Origin: AWTP1-13 sp035550075
GTDB taxonomy: Bacteria > Pseudomonadota > Alphaproteobacteria > Rhizobiales > Hyphomicrobiaceae
Direction of reading: 5' to 3'
DNA length: 64,000 nt
Assembly (NCBI GenBank): GCA_035550075.1
Contig: DASZQG010000025.1
Span: forward strand, 1 to 64,000
The notes under the pieces are model-generated. The model had not been told where the DNA came from. It made no database searches and was given only the letters and a program-made list of their open reading frames with translations. Below, in pieces: positions 1 to 11,343 of the stretch (positions within the stretch are counted from its first letter, which is position 1; the number at the start of each line of letters is the position of its first letter). Position numbers and translations under genes: made by a program.

Positions 1-371
1 TGCGGTTCGGGCCGCAGCCGTGGCTGACGCTGGAGAAGCAGAAGGGCTACATCGAGGCGTGGTCGCCACCGGGCGCGCTCACCGGCATGCTGAACTGGTA
101 TCGCGCCACGCCGCTGGTGGTGCCGAAGCCCGGCGAGACGGTCGACCCGGCGACATTGCCGAAGCTCGATCCCACGCAGCTGCGCGTGCGGATGCCGCAT
201 CTCGTCATCTGGGGCATGGACGACCGCGCCCTGCTGCCGGTCACGCGCGCCACCCTTGCCGACTATTGTGATGAGGTCAGGGTGTGCGAGATCGCCGGCG
301 CCGATCACTGGGTGGTGCACCAGCGCACCGACGAGGTGATCGGCCACCTGCGTGCCTTTCTTGGCGCATGA
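1..371 (+). CDS. alpha/beta hydrolase, C-terminal part (cut by window edge)
   Basis: The reading frame is open from base 3 and ends at TGA 369-371, so only the last ~122 residues are seen. They have the look of the end of an alpha/beta hydrolase of the epoxide hydrolase / haloalkane dehalogenase type: a cap-like stretch with WYRA, then the strand-turn VIWGMDD, which carries the usual acid residue, and GADHWVHQ-like residues supplying the catalytic His. The nucleophile elbow lies upstream of the window. The substrate cannot be told. A good AGGAGG ribosome binding site for the next gene overlaps the stop codon, which suggests co-transcription. Confidence 0.8.
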   Translation, partial: RFGPQPWLTLEKQKGYIEAWSPPGALTGMLNWYRATPLVVPKPGETVDPATLPKLDPTQLRVRMPHLVIWGMDDRALLPVTRATLADYCDEVRVCEIAGADHWVVHQRTDEVIGHLRAFLGA

Positions 372-387
372 GGAGGCCACTTCGCCC

Positions 388-1662
388 GTGACCGCATCGC
401 CGCCGCACTTGGTGATCTCGGTGCACGACGCGGGCGAGGCGCGTGCGCCCGTCGTGCTTGGGCCGGAGGTGCCGGTCGCCGAGATCGTGCACGCAGCCCA
501 CGAAGGCGGCCTCGACGCTGCCCTCGCCCGTTGGCAATCGGCCGGCCTGACGCGGAAGAATTTCGAGCCGCTGCTGACCTACTGCGCGGAGCAGCGCTGC
601 AAGGCCGACGGCGCCACCTGTCCCGGCTGCCGCCTGCGCACCGAAAGCCTGGGCCTGAAAACCTTCGATGAGTACGTGGCCCGACACGCCGAGATCACCT
701 TCCGCCATTCCCCGCTGCGGCTGGGCGGCGCCGGCAACGGCACGCTGCAGGCGGACAGCCTGGAGCAGCTCGCCCGTACCTGGGCCGGCGAGGAATACTG
801 GTTCTGGGCGCGCCGGGTGCTGCGCAAGCTGCGCCACGGTCTGCGCCGCGCCGGCCGCACCGGCGCCATGCCCGGCGGCGCCGAATATGCCACCCCGGCC
901 CTGATCCTCGTGCGCCCGCAGCTCGCCGACAACATCGGCATGGTGGCGCGGGCCATGGCCAACTTCGGCCTGGAGCACCTGCGCCTGGTCAACCCGCGCG
1001 ACGGTTGGCCCAACGAGAAGGCGCGCATCGCCGCGTCCGGCGCCAACGGCATCATCGACGCCGCTGAAAGCTTTGCCTCCTTGGAGGACGGCATCGGCGG
1101 GCTCAACTGGGTGTGCGCGACGACGGCGCGCCAGCGGAACCTCGCCAAGCCCGTACTGACGCCGGAGCAGGCGGTTGCGGAGATGCGCCAGCGGCTGGAG
1201 GCCGGGCAGCGCTGCGGCATCCTGCTGGGGCCTGAGCGCAACGGGCTGGAGACCGACGAGATTGCCAACGCCGATGCGATGGTAATGGCGCCCGTCAATC
1301 CCGCGTTCGCTTCGCTCAACCTGGCGCAGGCGGCACTGCTGATGTGCTATGAATGGATGAAACAGTCGGGCGCAGGAACGCTGGGTCGCGTGACGACCTA
1401 CGAGGCGCCGCTCGAGCCCGGACTGCGCACGCGCGGCTCTCCGCCGGCCACCAAGGAGGAACTGCTCGGATTTTTCGAGCACCTCGAGCGCGAGCTCGAA
1501 GCACAGAACTTTTTTTTGCCGCCGGAAAAGCGCCCCAGCATGGTGCAGAATATCAGGACGATGTTTACCCGGATGGGTGCGACGGAGCAGGAAATCCGCA
1601 CTCTCCGGGGAATCGTCAAGGCACTCGTCCATGCCAAGCGGAGTCGGACGCGCTTGCCTTAG
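388..1662 (+). CDS. trmJ: TrmJ-type tRNA 2'-O-methyltransferase with an extra N-terminal DUF433-like domain
   Basis: Residues ~163-424 are a SPOUT (SpoU/TrmH class) methyltransferase of the TrmJ family, which methylates the 2'-OH of nucleotide 32 in tRNA using SAM. Visible family motifs are QLADNIGMVARAMANFG at the domain start, the motif 2 loop LLGPERNGL and the knot motif SLNLAQAALL. The first ~160 residues are not part of usual TrmJ. They contain LGPEVPVAEIVHAAHEGG, which resembles a DUF433 (VapB45-like) fold, followed by four cysteines (C66, C71, C78, C81). The start is taken as GTG 388, 11 bases after AGGAGG at 371-376. An in-frame ATG at 352 overlaps the upstream gene and has no such site. 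ATG 868 could begin a methyltransferase-only product. The family call is firm; the DUF433 relation is tentative. Confidence 0.85.
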   Translation: MTASPPHLVISVHDAGEARAPVVLGPEVPVAEIVHAAHEGGLDAALARWQSAGLTRKNFEPLLTYCAEQRCKADGATCPGCRLRTESLGLKTFDEYVARHAEITFRHSPLRLGGAGNGTLQADSLEQLARTWAGEEYWFWARRVLRKLRHGLRRAGRTGAMPGGAEYATPALILVRPQLADNIGMVARAMANFGLEHLRLVNPRDGWPNEKARIAASGANGIIDAAESFASLEDGIGGLNWVCATTARQRNLAKPVLTPEQAVAEMRQRLEAGQRCGILLGPERNGLETDEIANADAMVMAPVNPAFASLNLAQAALLMCYEWMKQSGAGTLGRVTTYEAPLEPGLRTRGSPPATKEELLGFFEHLERELEAQNFFLPPEKRPSMVQNIRTMFTRMGATEQEIRTLRGIVKALVHAKRSRTRLP

Positions 1663-1772
1663 TTACGCCTCGATTTCCGTTGAGCGATGCGCTCACGATT
1701 CAGTGTGGGATGACCAACCTTGAGCGGGAAAAGAGCGGCCCGGGGCAGTGCCGCAAGAACAGGGGCTGGAGA

Positions 1773-2348
1773 ATGACGGGCAAAGGTAGACTGGCGGGAA
1801 TGGCGGCGCTGGCCGTGGCAGCCCTTGTGGTCGGCGCGGGCAAGCCTGCCGCCGCGCAGCACAAGGACCTGAGCGACAAGTCGGTTTCGGTGCTGATGCA
1901 GTACGCCTGGGTGATGACGCCGGCGAAATTCACCACGCCCAAGGGCAAGGTCATAGAGGTCGACAAGAACAAGCCGAAGGACGTGATCGTCCCGATCGAC
2001 ACCGCGCGCGAGGTGGTGAAGGTGGCGCGGCTGACGGCCTACGCCCAGCTTTGTCAGCTTGCCGAAGAGCAGGCGTCGAACTACCAGACCATGATGCGGC
2101 GCGAGCGTGCCAAGGACAAATGGTCCGACCAGCAGCTTCTCTACATCAGCCAGCTTCACCTGTTTACAGTGATGACCCTGACCGGCAAGGTCACAATCGT
2201 CGAGAAGGACGGCGACAAGCAGGTCGTGCTCGAGAACAGCAAACCGATCAAGACCGAGACCTGCACCGATACCGAGCGCAAGCGGATCCGCGACGAGATC
2301 GCCGCCTACGTCAATGCCAATCCGCCGGCACCGACGGCGTCCAAATAG
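1773..2348 (+). CDS. secreted hypothetical protein
   Basis: This codes for a 191-residue protein of unknown function. The first ~27 residues form a Sec signal peptide (basic start, long Ala/Leu/Val core, cleavage likely after KPAAA), so the mature protein should be periplasmic. The mature part is mixed and polar, with two cysteines (one in QLCQLAEE, one in KTETCTDTER) that could form a disulfide, and a low-complexity Pro/Ala tail. ATG 1773 is preferred because it puts the signal peptide at the N terminus; the frame stays open upstream to ATG 1710. It lies 110 bases after the methyltransferase gene and before rpsD. I do not recognise the family. Confidence 0.7.
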   Translation: MTGKGRLAGMAALAVAALVVGAGKPAAAQHKDLSDKSVSVLMQYAWVMTPAKFTTPKGKVIEVDKNKPKDVIVPIDTAREVVKVARLTAYAQLCQLAEEQASNYQTMMRRERAKDKWSDQQLLYISQLHLFTVMTLTGKVTIVEKDGDKQVVLENSKPIKTETCTDTERKRIRDEIAAYVNANPPAPTASK

Positions 2349-2382
2349 CGTTTCCTTTCAGGGCCGCTGGCGCACGGGCGCG

Positions 2383-2412
2383 TTGACGCACCGACCCGTT
2401 CTATTGTAAGGC
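2383..2412 (+). promoter_or_regulatory. candidate promoter for rpsD
   Basis: TTGACG at 2383-2388 is followed after 18 bases by TAAGGC (2407-2412). The -35 is a good match to the alphaproteobacterial TTGAC consensus and the -10 is weak. It sits about 145 bases upstream of rpsD, leaving a long GC-rich leader that could hold autoregulatory structure, as S4 is an autogenous regulator in other bacteria. Confidence 0.3.
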
Positions 2413-2557
2413 AGCGCGGGCCGTTGGGCCCAAGCCTACCGCACACCTGCGGCAGCCGCTTCTTGCGGCGGCCTGTCGGTCCGGGCAATCCGGGCAGAGG
2501 AAGGCGTGCTTTACACTCGGTAACCACCTTTTTCTCCGCTTTGGAGCTGCCACACCG

Positions 2558-3175
2558 ATGACCAAGCGCATTCGCGCCAAGCACAAGATCGACCGCCGGC
2601 TCGGCCAGAACATCTGGGGCCGGCCGAAAAGCCCCCTCAACAAGCGCGAGACCCGGCCCGGCCAGCACGGCGAGCGCCGCGGCGCCAAGCTGTCCGACTA
2701 CGGCCAGCAGCTTCGCGCCAAGCAGAAGCTGAAGGGCTATTATGGCAATATCGGCGAGCGCCAGTTCAACCGGCTCTATCAGGAGGCCTGGCGCGCCAAG
2801 GGTTCCACTTCCGAGCATCTGATCGGTCTGCTGGAGCGGCGGCTCGACGCCGTCATCTATCGCGCCAAGCTGGTGCCCACCGTGTTTGCCGCGCGCCAGT
2901 TCGTCAGCCACGGTCACATCACCGTTAATGGCCGTCGCGTCAACATTCCGAGCTATCGTTGCGGCGTCGGCGACCTGATTGAGGTGAAGGAAAAATCCAA
3001 GCAGGCGACGCTGGTGCTGGAGGCGATCAAGAGCGCCGAGCGCGACGTGCCGGACTACATCGAGGCCGACCACAACAAGATGACGGCCAAGCTGACGCGC
3101 GTGCCGACACTGGGCGAGGTGCCCTTCCCCGTGCACATGGAACCGAACCTGGTGGTCGAGTTCTACAGCCGCTGA
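2558..3175 (+). CDS. rpsD: 30S ribosomal protein S4
   Basis: This is S4, which binds 16S rRNA early and nucleates assembly of the 30S body. At 205 residues it has the usual bacterial length. The N-terminal part begins MTKRIRAKHKIDRRLGQN and has no CxxC zinc pair, so this is the zinc-independent form typical of alphaproteobacteria. The S4 RNA-binding domain follows (LERRLDAVIYRAKL, then HGHITVNGRRVNIPSYR), and the protein ends with VVEFYSR. The gene stands alone, as is usual for rpsD in this group, and is convergent with the PqiA-like gene 25 bases downstream. Confidence 0.99.
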   Translation: MTKRIRAKHKIDRRLGQNIWGRPKSPLNKRETRPGQHGERRGAKLSDYGQQLRAKQKLKGYYGNIGERQFNRLYQEAWRAKGSTSEHLIGLLERRLDAVIYRAKLVPTVFAARQFVSHGHITVNGRRVNIPSYRCGVGDLIEVKEKSKQATLVLEAIKSAERDVPDYIEADHNKMTAKLTRVPTLGEVPFPVHMEPNLVVEFYSR

Positions 3176-3200
3176 TCGGCGATGCGCGGCCTTCTAAAGC

Positions 3201-4265
3201 CTACGACGGCTGCTTGCTGACATCGGACGACATCGGCCCGCTAAGCTCGGCGAGCCGCGCCTGCAGACTTGGCGGCTTGACGCCGATGCCCGGCGTCACC
3301 GAGTTCGCCCAGCCATAGGCAAACATCGTCATCAGCGCCGATGCGGCGAAGAAATACACGCCCGGCAGCACCGAGGCTTCCGTGTAGCCCGAGGCGTTGA
3401 CGTAGAAGATCATCAGCGCCAGCACCATCACGTCCGTCATCGAATAGCGGCCGAGCCATTCCATGGCGGAGATCGACTTGTCGCGGAATTCCGCCGGCAG
3501 GTCGGGCGAGGTGATGAGGGTCAGCAGATAGAACAGCTTCAGGAACGGAAAGAAGATCGAGAACATGAAAATGACGAAGCACAGGAAGAACTCGCCGTTC
3601 TGGTAGAGTGCCCAGACGATGGTGGCAATCGAGTGCTGGTTGGTCCACACGAACACGGTGGTGAAGCGGATCGCCGGCAGCATCACCCCTAGGGCGAAGA
3701 ACACCGTCGCCAGGATGATGAGGAAGCTGAACACGAAGTTGCGCAGTGTGGACGAGGGCAGCGCCACGCGCGCAGCGGGCGCGGCGAGGTCCGAGGCCGC
3801 CGCATCATTCCTGAGCCAGGCGTAGGCCAGGATCATGAACACCACCGCAGCTGTGAAGAAGTAGACTCCGTTGAGGCTACGCGCGTCATAGACGCCCTGG
3901 CTCTTAATGAAGAAGATCGAGAGTGACAGCACGAGCACATCGTGCATCGACCACTTGCCGAGCCACTCGAGCGCCTTGAGCTGCCGGGAAAGCCGCCGCA
4001 GCTCGCGCTGCGGCAGGGTGGAGAGCAGCAGCAGGTAGAGAAGCTTGGTGACCGGCAGGATGATGGAGAACACCAGCACCGTGATGCCGAGAAAGAGCTG
4101 GCCCGATCGGATCAGGGCGTTCACTGTCGAGATCAGCGAGTGCTCGTAGGTAAAGAAGAAGAACTTGGTGAGCTTGATCACCGGCAAGCTGACGCCCAGC
4201 GCCAGGCACACACTGGCAGCCGCGATCGCCAGGCTCAAAAGGAAACGCCGACCGCCGAGCGCCAT
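3201..4265 (-). CDS. paraquat-inducible protein A family membrane protein (tandem duplicate)
   Basis: This 354-residue inner-membrane protein has two homologous halves, as in PqiA/YebS. Residues ~25-150 and ~195-325 each contain the pattern SLP(V/A)I(K/R)-T---HS(L/I), then a transmembrane pair with FPFLKL/LPVTKLLY, then an EWLG(K/R)(W/Y)SM(H/T)DV(L/M)VL-L segment and a final helix around GVYFF. About eight hydrophobic segments are visible. PqiA proteins work with MCE-domain partners in lipid trafficking across the envelope, but no MCE gene is present here. The usual cysteine pairs of PqiA's N-terminal part are absent. It is separated from grxD by a strong terminator, so it is probably transcribed on its own. 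Confidence 0.85.
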   Translation of the reverse strand: MALGGRRFLLSLAIAAASVCLALGVSLPVIKLTKFFFFTYEHSLISTVNALIRSGQLFLGITVLVFSIILPVTKLLYLLLLSTLPQRELRRLSRQLKALEWLGKWSMHDVLVLSLSIFFIKSQGVYDARSLNGVYFFTAAVVFMILAYAWLRNDAAASDLAAPAARVALPSSTLRNFVFSFLIILATVFFALGVMLPAIRFTTVFVWTNQHSIATIVWALYQNGEFFLCFVIFMFSIFFPFLKLFYLLTLITSPDLPAEFRDKSISAMEWLGRYSMTDVMVLALMIFYVNASGYTEASVLPGVYFFAASALMTMFAYGWANSVTPGIGVKPPSLQARLAELSGPMSSDVSKQPS

Positions 4266-4289
4266 GTTCCCCGCGGGTATGATGCCAAT

Positions 4290-4324
4290 AAAAAACGCCG
4301 CCTCATCCTAGCAGGAGAGGCGGC
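4290..4324 (-). terminator. intrinsic terminator after grxD
   Basis: On the minus strand, GCCGCCTC (4324-4317) pairs perfectly with GAGGCGGC (4304-4297) around a 12-base loop, and a run of six T follows (4295-4290). It lies between grxD, which ends at 4371, and the PqiA-like gene, which starts at 4265. It therefore closes the pur/bolA/grxD run. Confidence 0.9.
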
Positions 4325-4370
4325 GGGAATATGTCGCTTTTTGTGGGCCGGCGCCGAGCCGCGCCCAGGC

Positions 4371-4721
4371 TCACGCCGTCATGCGGGCGCGGTCGTAGCT
4401 GATGCCCTTGTCGTCGAAGAGCTGCTGCAGTTCACCGGCCTGGAACATCTCGCGGACGATATCGCAGCCGCCGATGAACTCGCCCTTGACGTAGAGCTGC
4501 GGAATGGTCGGCCAGTTGGAAAACGCCTTGATGCCCTCGCGGATGCCCATGTCCTCCAGCACGTTGACGTCCTTGTAGTCGGCACCGAGGTGACCGAGGA
4601 TTTGCGCCACCTGCGCCGAGAATCCGCACTGCGGGAAGTTCTTGGTGCCCTTCATGAACAGCACCACGTCGTTGGCGGCGACGGTCTTGCGAATCCAGTC
4701 CTGGACGGCTTGCTCGCTCAT
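4371..4721 (-). CDS. grxD: monothiol glutaredoxin (Grx4/GrxD class)
   Basis: This is a single-domain CGFS glutaredoxin, which binds a bridging [2Fe-2S] cluster with glutathione and hands clusters on; it does little disulfide reduction. In its 116 residues the monothiol active site sits in FPQCGFSAQV, preceded by the VVLFMKG start of the fold. The cis-Pro segment WPTIPQLYVKGEFIGGCDI and the GSH-binding GGCDI loop follow. It is 95 bases downstream of bolA on the same strand. GrxD-BolA heterodimers sense and move Fe-S clusters in other bacteria and in eukaryotes, so the pairing supports that role here. Confidence 0.97.
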   Translation of the reverse strand: MSEQAVQDWIRKTVAANDVVLFMKGTKNFPQCGFSAQVAQILGHLGADYKDVNVLEDMGIREGIKAFSNWPTIPQLYVKGEFIGGCDIVREMFQAGELQQLFDDKGISYDRARMTA

Positions 4722-4816
4722 TGAGCGTATCCTTTCCGAAGTTGCCGGCGGCCGCCACCCAAGCTGGCTCGAACCGCTGAATTTGCTCTTCTAATGTGGG
4801 CAAGCCCTGGGTGAAG

Positions 4817-5053
4817 TCAATCTTTCGGGGCCGCCGTCGTGAGCGCGAGGGCGTGCAAAACCCCACCCATGCGGCCGGCGAGGGCCTCATATACCATCTT
4901 GTGCTGCTGGACGCGGGTCTTCCCCACAAACTCCTTGGCAACGACGTGGGCGGCGTAGTGATCGCCGTCGCCGGCCAGATCGCGAATGCTGACCTCAGCG
5001 CCTGGAAAGCGCTCCTTGATGAGCCGCTCGATCTCGCTGGCGTCCATGGGCAT
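4817..5053 (-). CDS. bolA: BolA family protein
   Basis: This is a small (78-residue) BolA-like protein of the class that partners monothiol glutaredoxins in Fe-S and iron regulation. The body has the class II KH-like BolA fold. Visible motifs are IERLIKERFPGAEVSIRDL, GDGDHYAAHVVAKEF and the C-terminal block RVQQHKMVYEAL with its conserved His. The start is set at ATG 5053 (M-P-M-D-A-S) because GGGAG lies about nine bases upstream; a longer reading back to 5131 has no ribosome site. The gene lies between the hydrolase gene and grxD, all on the minus strand. Confidence 0.93.
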   Translation of the reverse strand: MPMDASEIERLIKERFPGAEVSIRDLAGDGDHYAAHVVAKEFVGKTRVQQHKMVYEALAGRMGGVLHALALTTAAPKD

Positions 5054-5145
5054 GCAACAATTCTCCCGCGCGGGCTTGGACTCGTGGAACAGGCCCATCA
5101 TAAGCCGTGCCGGACGCAAAAGGCCACACACCCCTCAGGCCGTGT

Positions 5146-6126
5146 TCACCGTAGGTTCAGTGCTTGGCGCTCGTTGCCGAGGCGAGCCACGGCGCGGACA
5201 GCGGCGGCTTGGCCTGCCGGATCGGTCGTCATCTGGATGTGGCTGAGGTTGGGAATGATCTCGACCGGGATGTCGGGACGCACGGACTGCACGGCCTTGG
5301 ACAGCCCCGCGGCGTGAAAAAGCTCGTCATCTGAGCCGATCAGCACGGCCGCGGGCTTGCCGATGCGAGTGAAGTCCTTTGCATAGTCCGATGAGGCGAA
5401 CTCGCGAAACAAGGCAAAGCTGTAGGCTCCCGTCAGGTTGCCGGCCTGCTTTGGGTCGATCGCGAAGGAGATCGCGCGCAGCTCATTGAAAGCCGTGATG
5501 CCTGCGCCGTTCAGCAGCGAAAGCCCGATGATGCGCGGAACGTTGGCCGATGCCCACCCAGCCCCGGGCCGGTAGACGCCGTCGACGACGCCGATGAAGG
5601 GCGACATCAGGACATAAAAATCAAAGGCCTTCCCAAGCGGGCTGCCGGCGACGTGCAGGGCGTAGCCTCCACCGGAGGAAAATCCCAGCAAGCCCACGCG
5701 GGCATTTGGCCGTTCCTTCCGCACCGCCGCCAACAGCGCGGCGAGATCATCATCCAGCTGACCCCGGTAGCCGAGCGTGCCCTTAGGCGCGCTGGCACCA
5801 TGGCCCCGCACATCGAGCGCGTAGACGCTGATGCCCGCCCGCTGCAGAGCCGCTCCCAGCGGGTGCAAGGACTGGCTGCTGCCCGACGATCCATGCACGC
5901 CGATGACGACCACATCGCCGGGCGCGGAATAGCTACGATAGGCCAGCGGGGCGCCCCTGGCTCGCTCGAGCTGCAGGAGCGGCGGCAGCCCGCTCCAGTC
6001 CACGTTCTTGAACGGGTCGCCGATCGAGGCCAAAGGTTGCCGCGGTGCGGAGCCCGGATAGGCGACTGCGCCAGCCAGCGCCAGGAGGGCGACGAGAGGA
6101 ACAGCCAGCATTACGCGCAGGAGCAT
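5146..6126 (-). CDS. alpha/beta hydrolase (serine hydrolase), exported or membrane-anchored
   Basis: This is a 326-residue protein with an N-terminal hydrophobic segment (residues ~1-24, LLRVMLAVPLVALLALAG) acting as signal peptide or anchor, followed by an alpha/beta hydrolase domain. The oxyanion region is VIGVHGSSGSS, and a DVRGHGAS motif follows. The nucleophile elbow is GFSSGGGY, the acid is in IGSDDELF and the His in NLSHIQM. It resembles monoacylglycerol lipase / lysophospholipase-like hydrolases. The substrate cannot be told. ATG 6126 is chosen because it begins exactly at the signal-like segment. It is 128 bases after purL and may be the tail of that operon or separately expressed. 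Confidence 0.85.
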   Translation of the reverse strand: MLLRVMLAVPLVALLALAGAVAYPGSAPRQPLASIGDPFKNVDWSGLPPLLQLERARGAPLAYRSYSAPGDVVVIGVHGSSGSSQSLHPLGAALQRAGISVYALDVRGHGASAPKGTLGYRGQLDDDLAALLAAVRKERPNARVGLLGFSSGGGYALHVAGSPLGKAFDFYVLMSPFIGVVDGVYRPGAGWASANVPRIIGLSLLNGAGITAFNELRAISFAIDPKQAGNLTGAYSFALFREFASSDYAKDFTRIGKPAAVLIGSDDELFHAAGLSKAVQSVRPDIPVEIIPNLSHIQMTTDPAGQAAAVRAVARLGNERQALNLR

Positions 6127-6254
6127 TGTTGAGGACCTTAAGCTATCAGTCGGTTGCGGGAAAAAGGCGGGGAGGCCAAGCTCTCGCATCATACAGGGTG
6201 GGCAGGTTCCAGCGCCAGCTGGGCTGTTGCGGCAAAGGGAAACCGGCACGCGGT

Positions 6255-8468
<2,214 letters not shown>

Positions 8469-8595
8469 CGGCCTCTGGATCGAGTCGGGATGGGCGTGGT
8501 GCCATATAGACGTTTTCTGCGCCGCTTATAGCGGCCCGTGCCCGCCCTGTCGCCGCCCGAAAATCCCTGGCCTGGAAGCCGCTGCGCGGACGGCT

Positions 8596-9864
8596 TCAGC
8601 CCGCCGCTGCGGGCGGCGAACCGGCGCGCGCCGCCGCCGGGCTGCCCTGCGTCACCCGCCAGGCGAGCGCCGTTCCGAGCAGCAGCAGCAGCGCCGCCAG
8701 CAGAAACGGGGCGCCCGGCAGTTGCCATTGCGCGTCCGGTGCAATCGCCACGGCAAACACCTGCGTAAACAGTCCCGGACCGAGCAAGCCGGCCAGCGCC
8801 ATGATGCTGGAGCTTGCTCCCTGCAGCTGCCCCTGCTCGGAGGGCCCCACCATCTGGCTCATCATTGCCTGGAAGGCCGCGCCGGACAGCCCCCAGAACG
8901 CCATCACCGGGATGCCGAGCCAGAAGCCCACGGCCGTCGTAGCCAGTCCGTAGATGGCAAAGCCGGCGACGCCACAGAGCAGCCCCACGAGCAGCGTCGC
9001 CCGCAGGCCGATCTGCCGGATCACCGGCTGGATCATGGTCCCCTGCACCAGCCCCATGGCGACGCCGACCGCGGCCAGCGTCAGACCCATGGTGGTGGCA
9101 TCGAAGCCGTAGCGATAGCTCGCGTAGAGCACGGCCACGGCCGGCAGCACCGCGTGCGCCAGGTAGTAGAGGAAGACGACGCCGCCGAGGCCCAGCAGCT
9201 CGCGCCGCTGATGGAGCAGGCGCAGCGAGCCCACCGGGTTGGCCCGCCGCCATTGGAAGACCATGCGCTTGTCGCCGGCCAGGGACTCCGGCAGCACGAA
9301 GTAGCCATAGGCCGCGTTGGCGAAACTAAAGCCGGCCGCCACCCAGAACGGCAGGCGCGGATCCAATGCGCCCATCAATCCGCCGAGAGCCGGTCCGATC
9401 ACGAAGCCGACGCCGAACGCCGCGCCGACGATCCCGAACGCCTGGGCGCGCTTGTCCGCCTCGGTCACGTCTGCGAGATACGCGAAAGCGGTCGAATAGC
9501 TAGCCGAGGTGATACCGGAGATGAGGCGCCCGACGAACAGCCAGGCGAGGTTTGGCGCCAGCGCCATCAAGACATAGTCGAGGCCGTTGCCGGCCATCGA
9601 GATCAGCAGCACGGGCCGGCGCCCGACCTGGTCGGAGAGTGCGCCGAGCACCGGCGCGCTGAAGAACTGCATGACGGCCCAGGCCGTGCCGAACAAACCG
9701 AAGATTTCGGCGGCCCGCGGCGTATCGCCGGCCAGCATGGCTTCGACTAGCTTGGGCAGTACCGGGATGATGATGCCGACCGCAATCGAGTCGATCAGCA
9801 CGACCGCGAAGATGAAGGCGATCGCTCGGCGGGTCGAGGCCGTTCGTGACGCCGGCTTCTGCAT
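8596..9864 (-). CDS. MFS transporter, TetA-like drug:H+ antiporter class
   Basis: This 422-residue inner-membrane protein shows about twelve hydrophobic segments. The first ends with the DSIAVGIIIPVLP motif and is followed by motif A, GALSDQVGRRPVLL, and motif C-like GPALGGLMG, as in the TetA/class-1 multidrug pumps. Proton-coupled export is likely; the substrate is unknown. It lies 74 bases after purQ and 127 bases before purL on the same strand, so it is inside the purine gene run. A purine or nucleoside substrate is possible but is only inference. The last ~20 residues are low-complexity Ala/Gly/Pro. Confidence 0.88.
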   Translation of the reverse strand: MQKPASRTASTRRAIAFIFAVVLIDSIAVGIIIPVLPKLVEAMLAGDTPRAAEIFGLFGTAWAVMQFFSAPVLGALSDQVGRRPVLLISMAGNGLDYVLMALAPNLAWLFVGRLISGITSASYSTAFAYLADVTEADKRAQAFGIVGAAFGVGFVIGPALGGLMGALDPRLPFWVAAGFSFANAAYGYFVLPESLAGDKRMVFQWRRANPVGSLRLLHQRRELLGLGGVVFLYYLAHAVLPAVAVLYASYRYGFDATTMGLTLAAVGVAMGLVQGTMIQPVIRQIGLRATLLVGLLCGVAGFAIYGLATTAVGFWLGIPVMAFWGLSGAAFQAMMSQMVGPSEQGQLQGASSSIMALAGLLGPGLFTQVFAVAIAPDAQWQLPGAPFLLAALLLLLGTALAWRVTQGSPAAARAGSPPAAAG

Positions 9865-9938
9865 GGGCCGTGAATTCGGGGCTCAATGCGGCGCGGACAA
9901 GGCCGGGGACGCCGCGGGGCGGCCATTTTCGACGGGGC

Positions 9939-10627
<689 letters not shown>

Positions 10628-10631
<4 letters not shown>

Positions 10632-11332
10632 TGCGGTTTCCCTGATGATGCCGCTCCGGCCGGCGCTTCGCTCGCGCTCGTCTGCGTCGAGGGGGCCGGT
10701 GCCGGGGGCTGCAGCTTCAGGCTGTCGAGGAAGGCGTCGATGGTGGCCTTATCCTTCTCGAAATCGTCTTCCTGAGCGCGCGCCATGATCCGGTAGCGCA
10801 CGCCTGGCGTAATCACGGTGCGCGCCACGGCGCGGCGCTTGTCAAGCGCCAGAAATTTCACCGCCGGACACACGACGTCGGCGGAATAGACGACGCGGTC
10901 GGTCTCCGTCGTCGCCTTGACGTTGCTGATCTTCACCCGCGACTTGTCCTGCTCGCCGCAAACGGCTTCTGGCAGCTCCTGCGTGAACTGCGCCTGACCG
11001 TAGCTCTGCGCCAGCGCTTCCGGCGACTTGCCGGTGTCGGCCGGCACCGCTTCGGCCGAAACTTCCAAAACGAGCGCGATCACAGAATTGATAATGGAGC
11101 TCTTCTCCGGATCGAAACCTTCCGCGCAGACTGCGTCCAGCGTGCCGGGACCGCGCATGTGCCGGCAGGCGGCGGGCAGCGACACCGAATAGTGAAAGGT
11201 CTGGCCGTCGAAGGTCTTCATTTCCGCGGCGGCACTAGACTCGCCCGCGACCGCCATGGCGGCGGGCGCGGCGGCTGCGGCGAGCCCTGCCAGGATGCGC
11301 GCAAAGCCCATGACCCAGAGCAGCCTTGTCAT
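10628..11332 (-). CDS. secreted hypothetical protein embedded in the purine operon
   Basis: This 234-residue protein of unknown function starts with a clear signal peptide (residues ~1-30, ending in MAVAGES). The mature part begins with a KTFDGQTFHYSVSLPAACRH segment, has four to five cysteines (for example in PAACRH, DAVCAEGF, EAVCGEQD and DVVCPAV) and ends in a Pro/Ala/Ser-rich tail. It lies 11 bases after purS and overlaps purQ by four bases, so it must be co-transcribed with purine genes although it looks periplasmic. I do not recognise a family, and the cysteine spacing suggests disulfides. Confidence 0.75.
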
Positions 11333-11343
11333 CGCATCAACCT

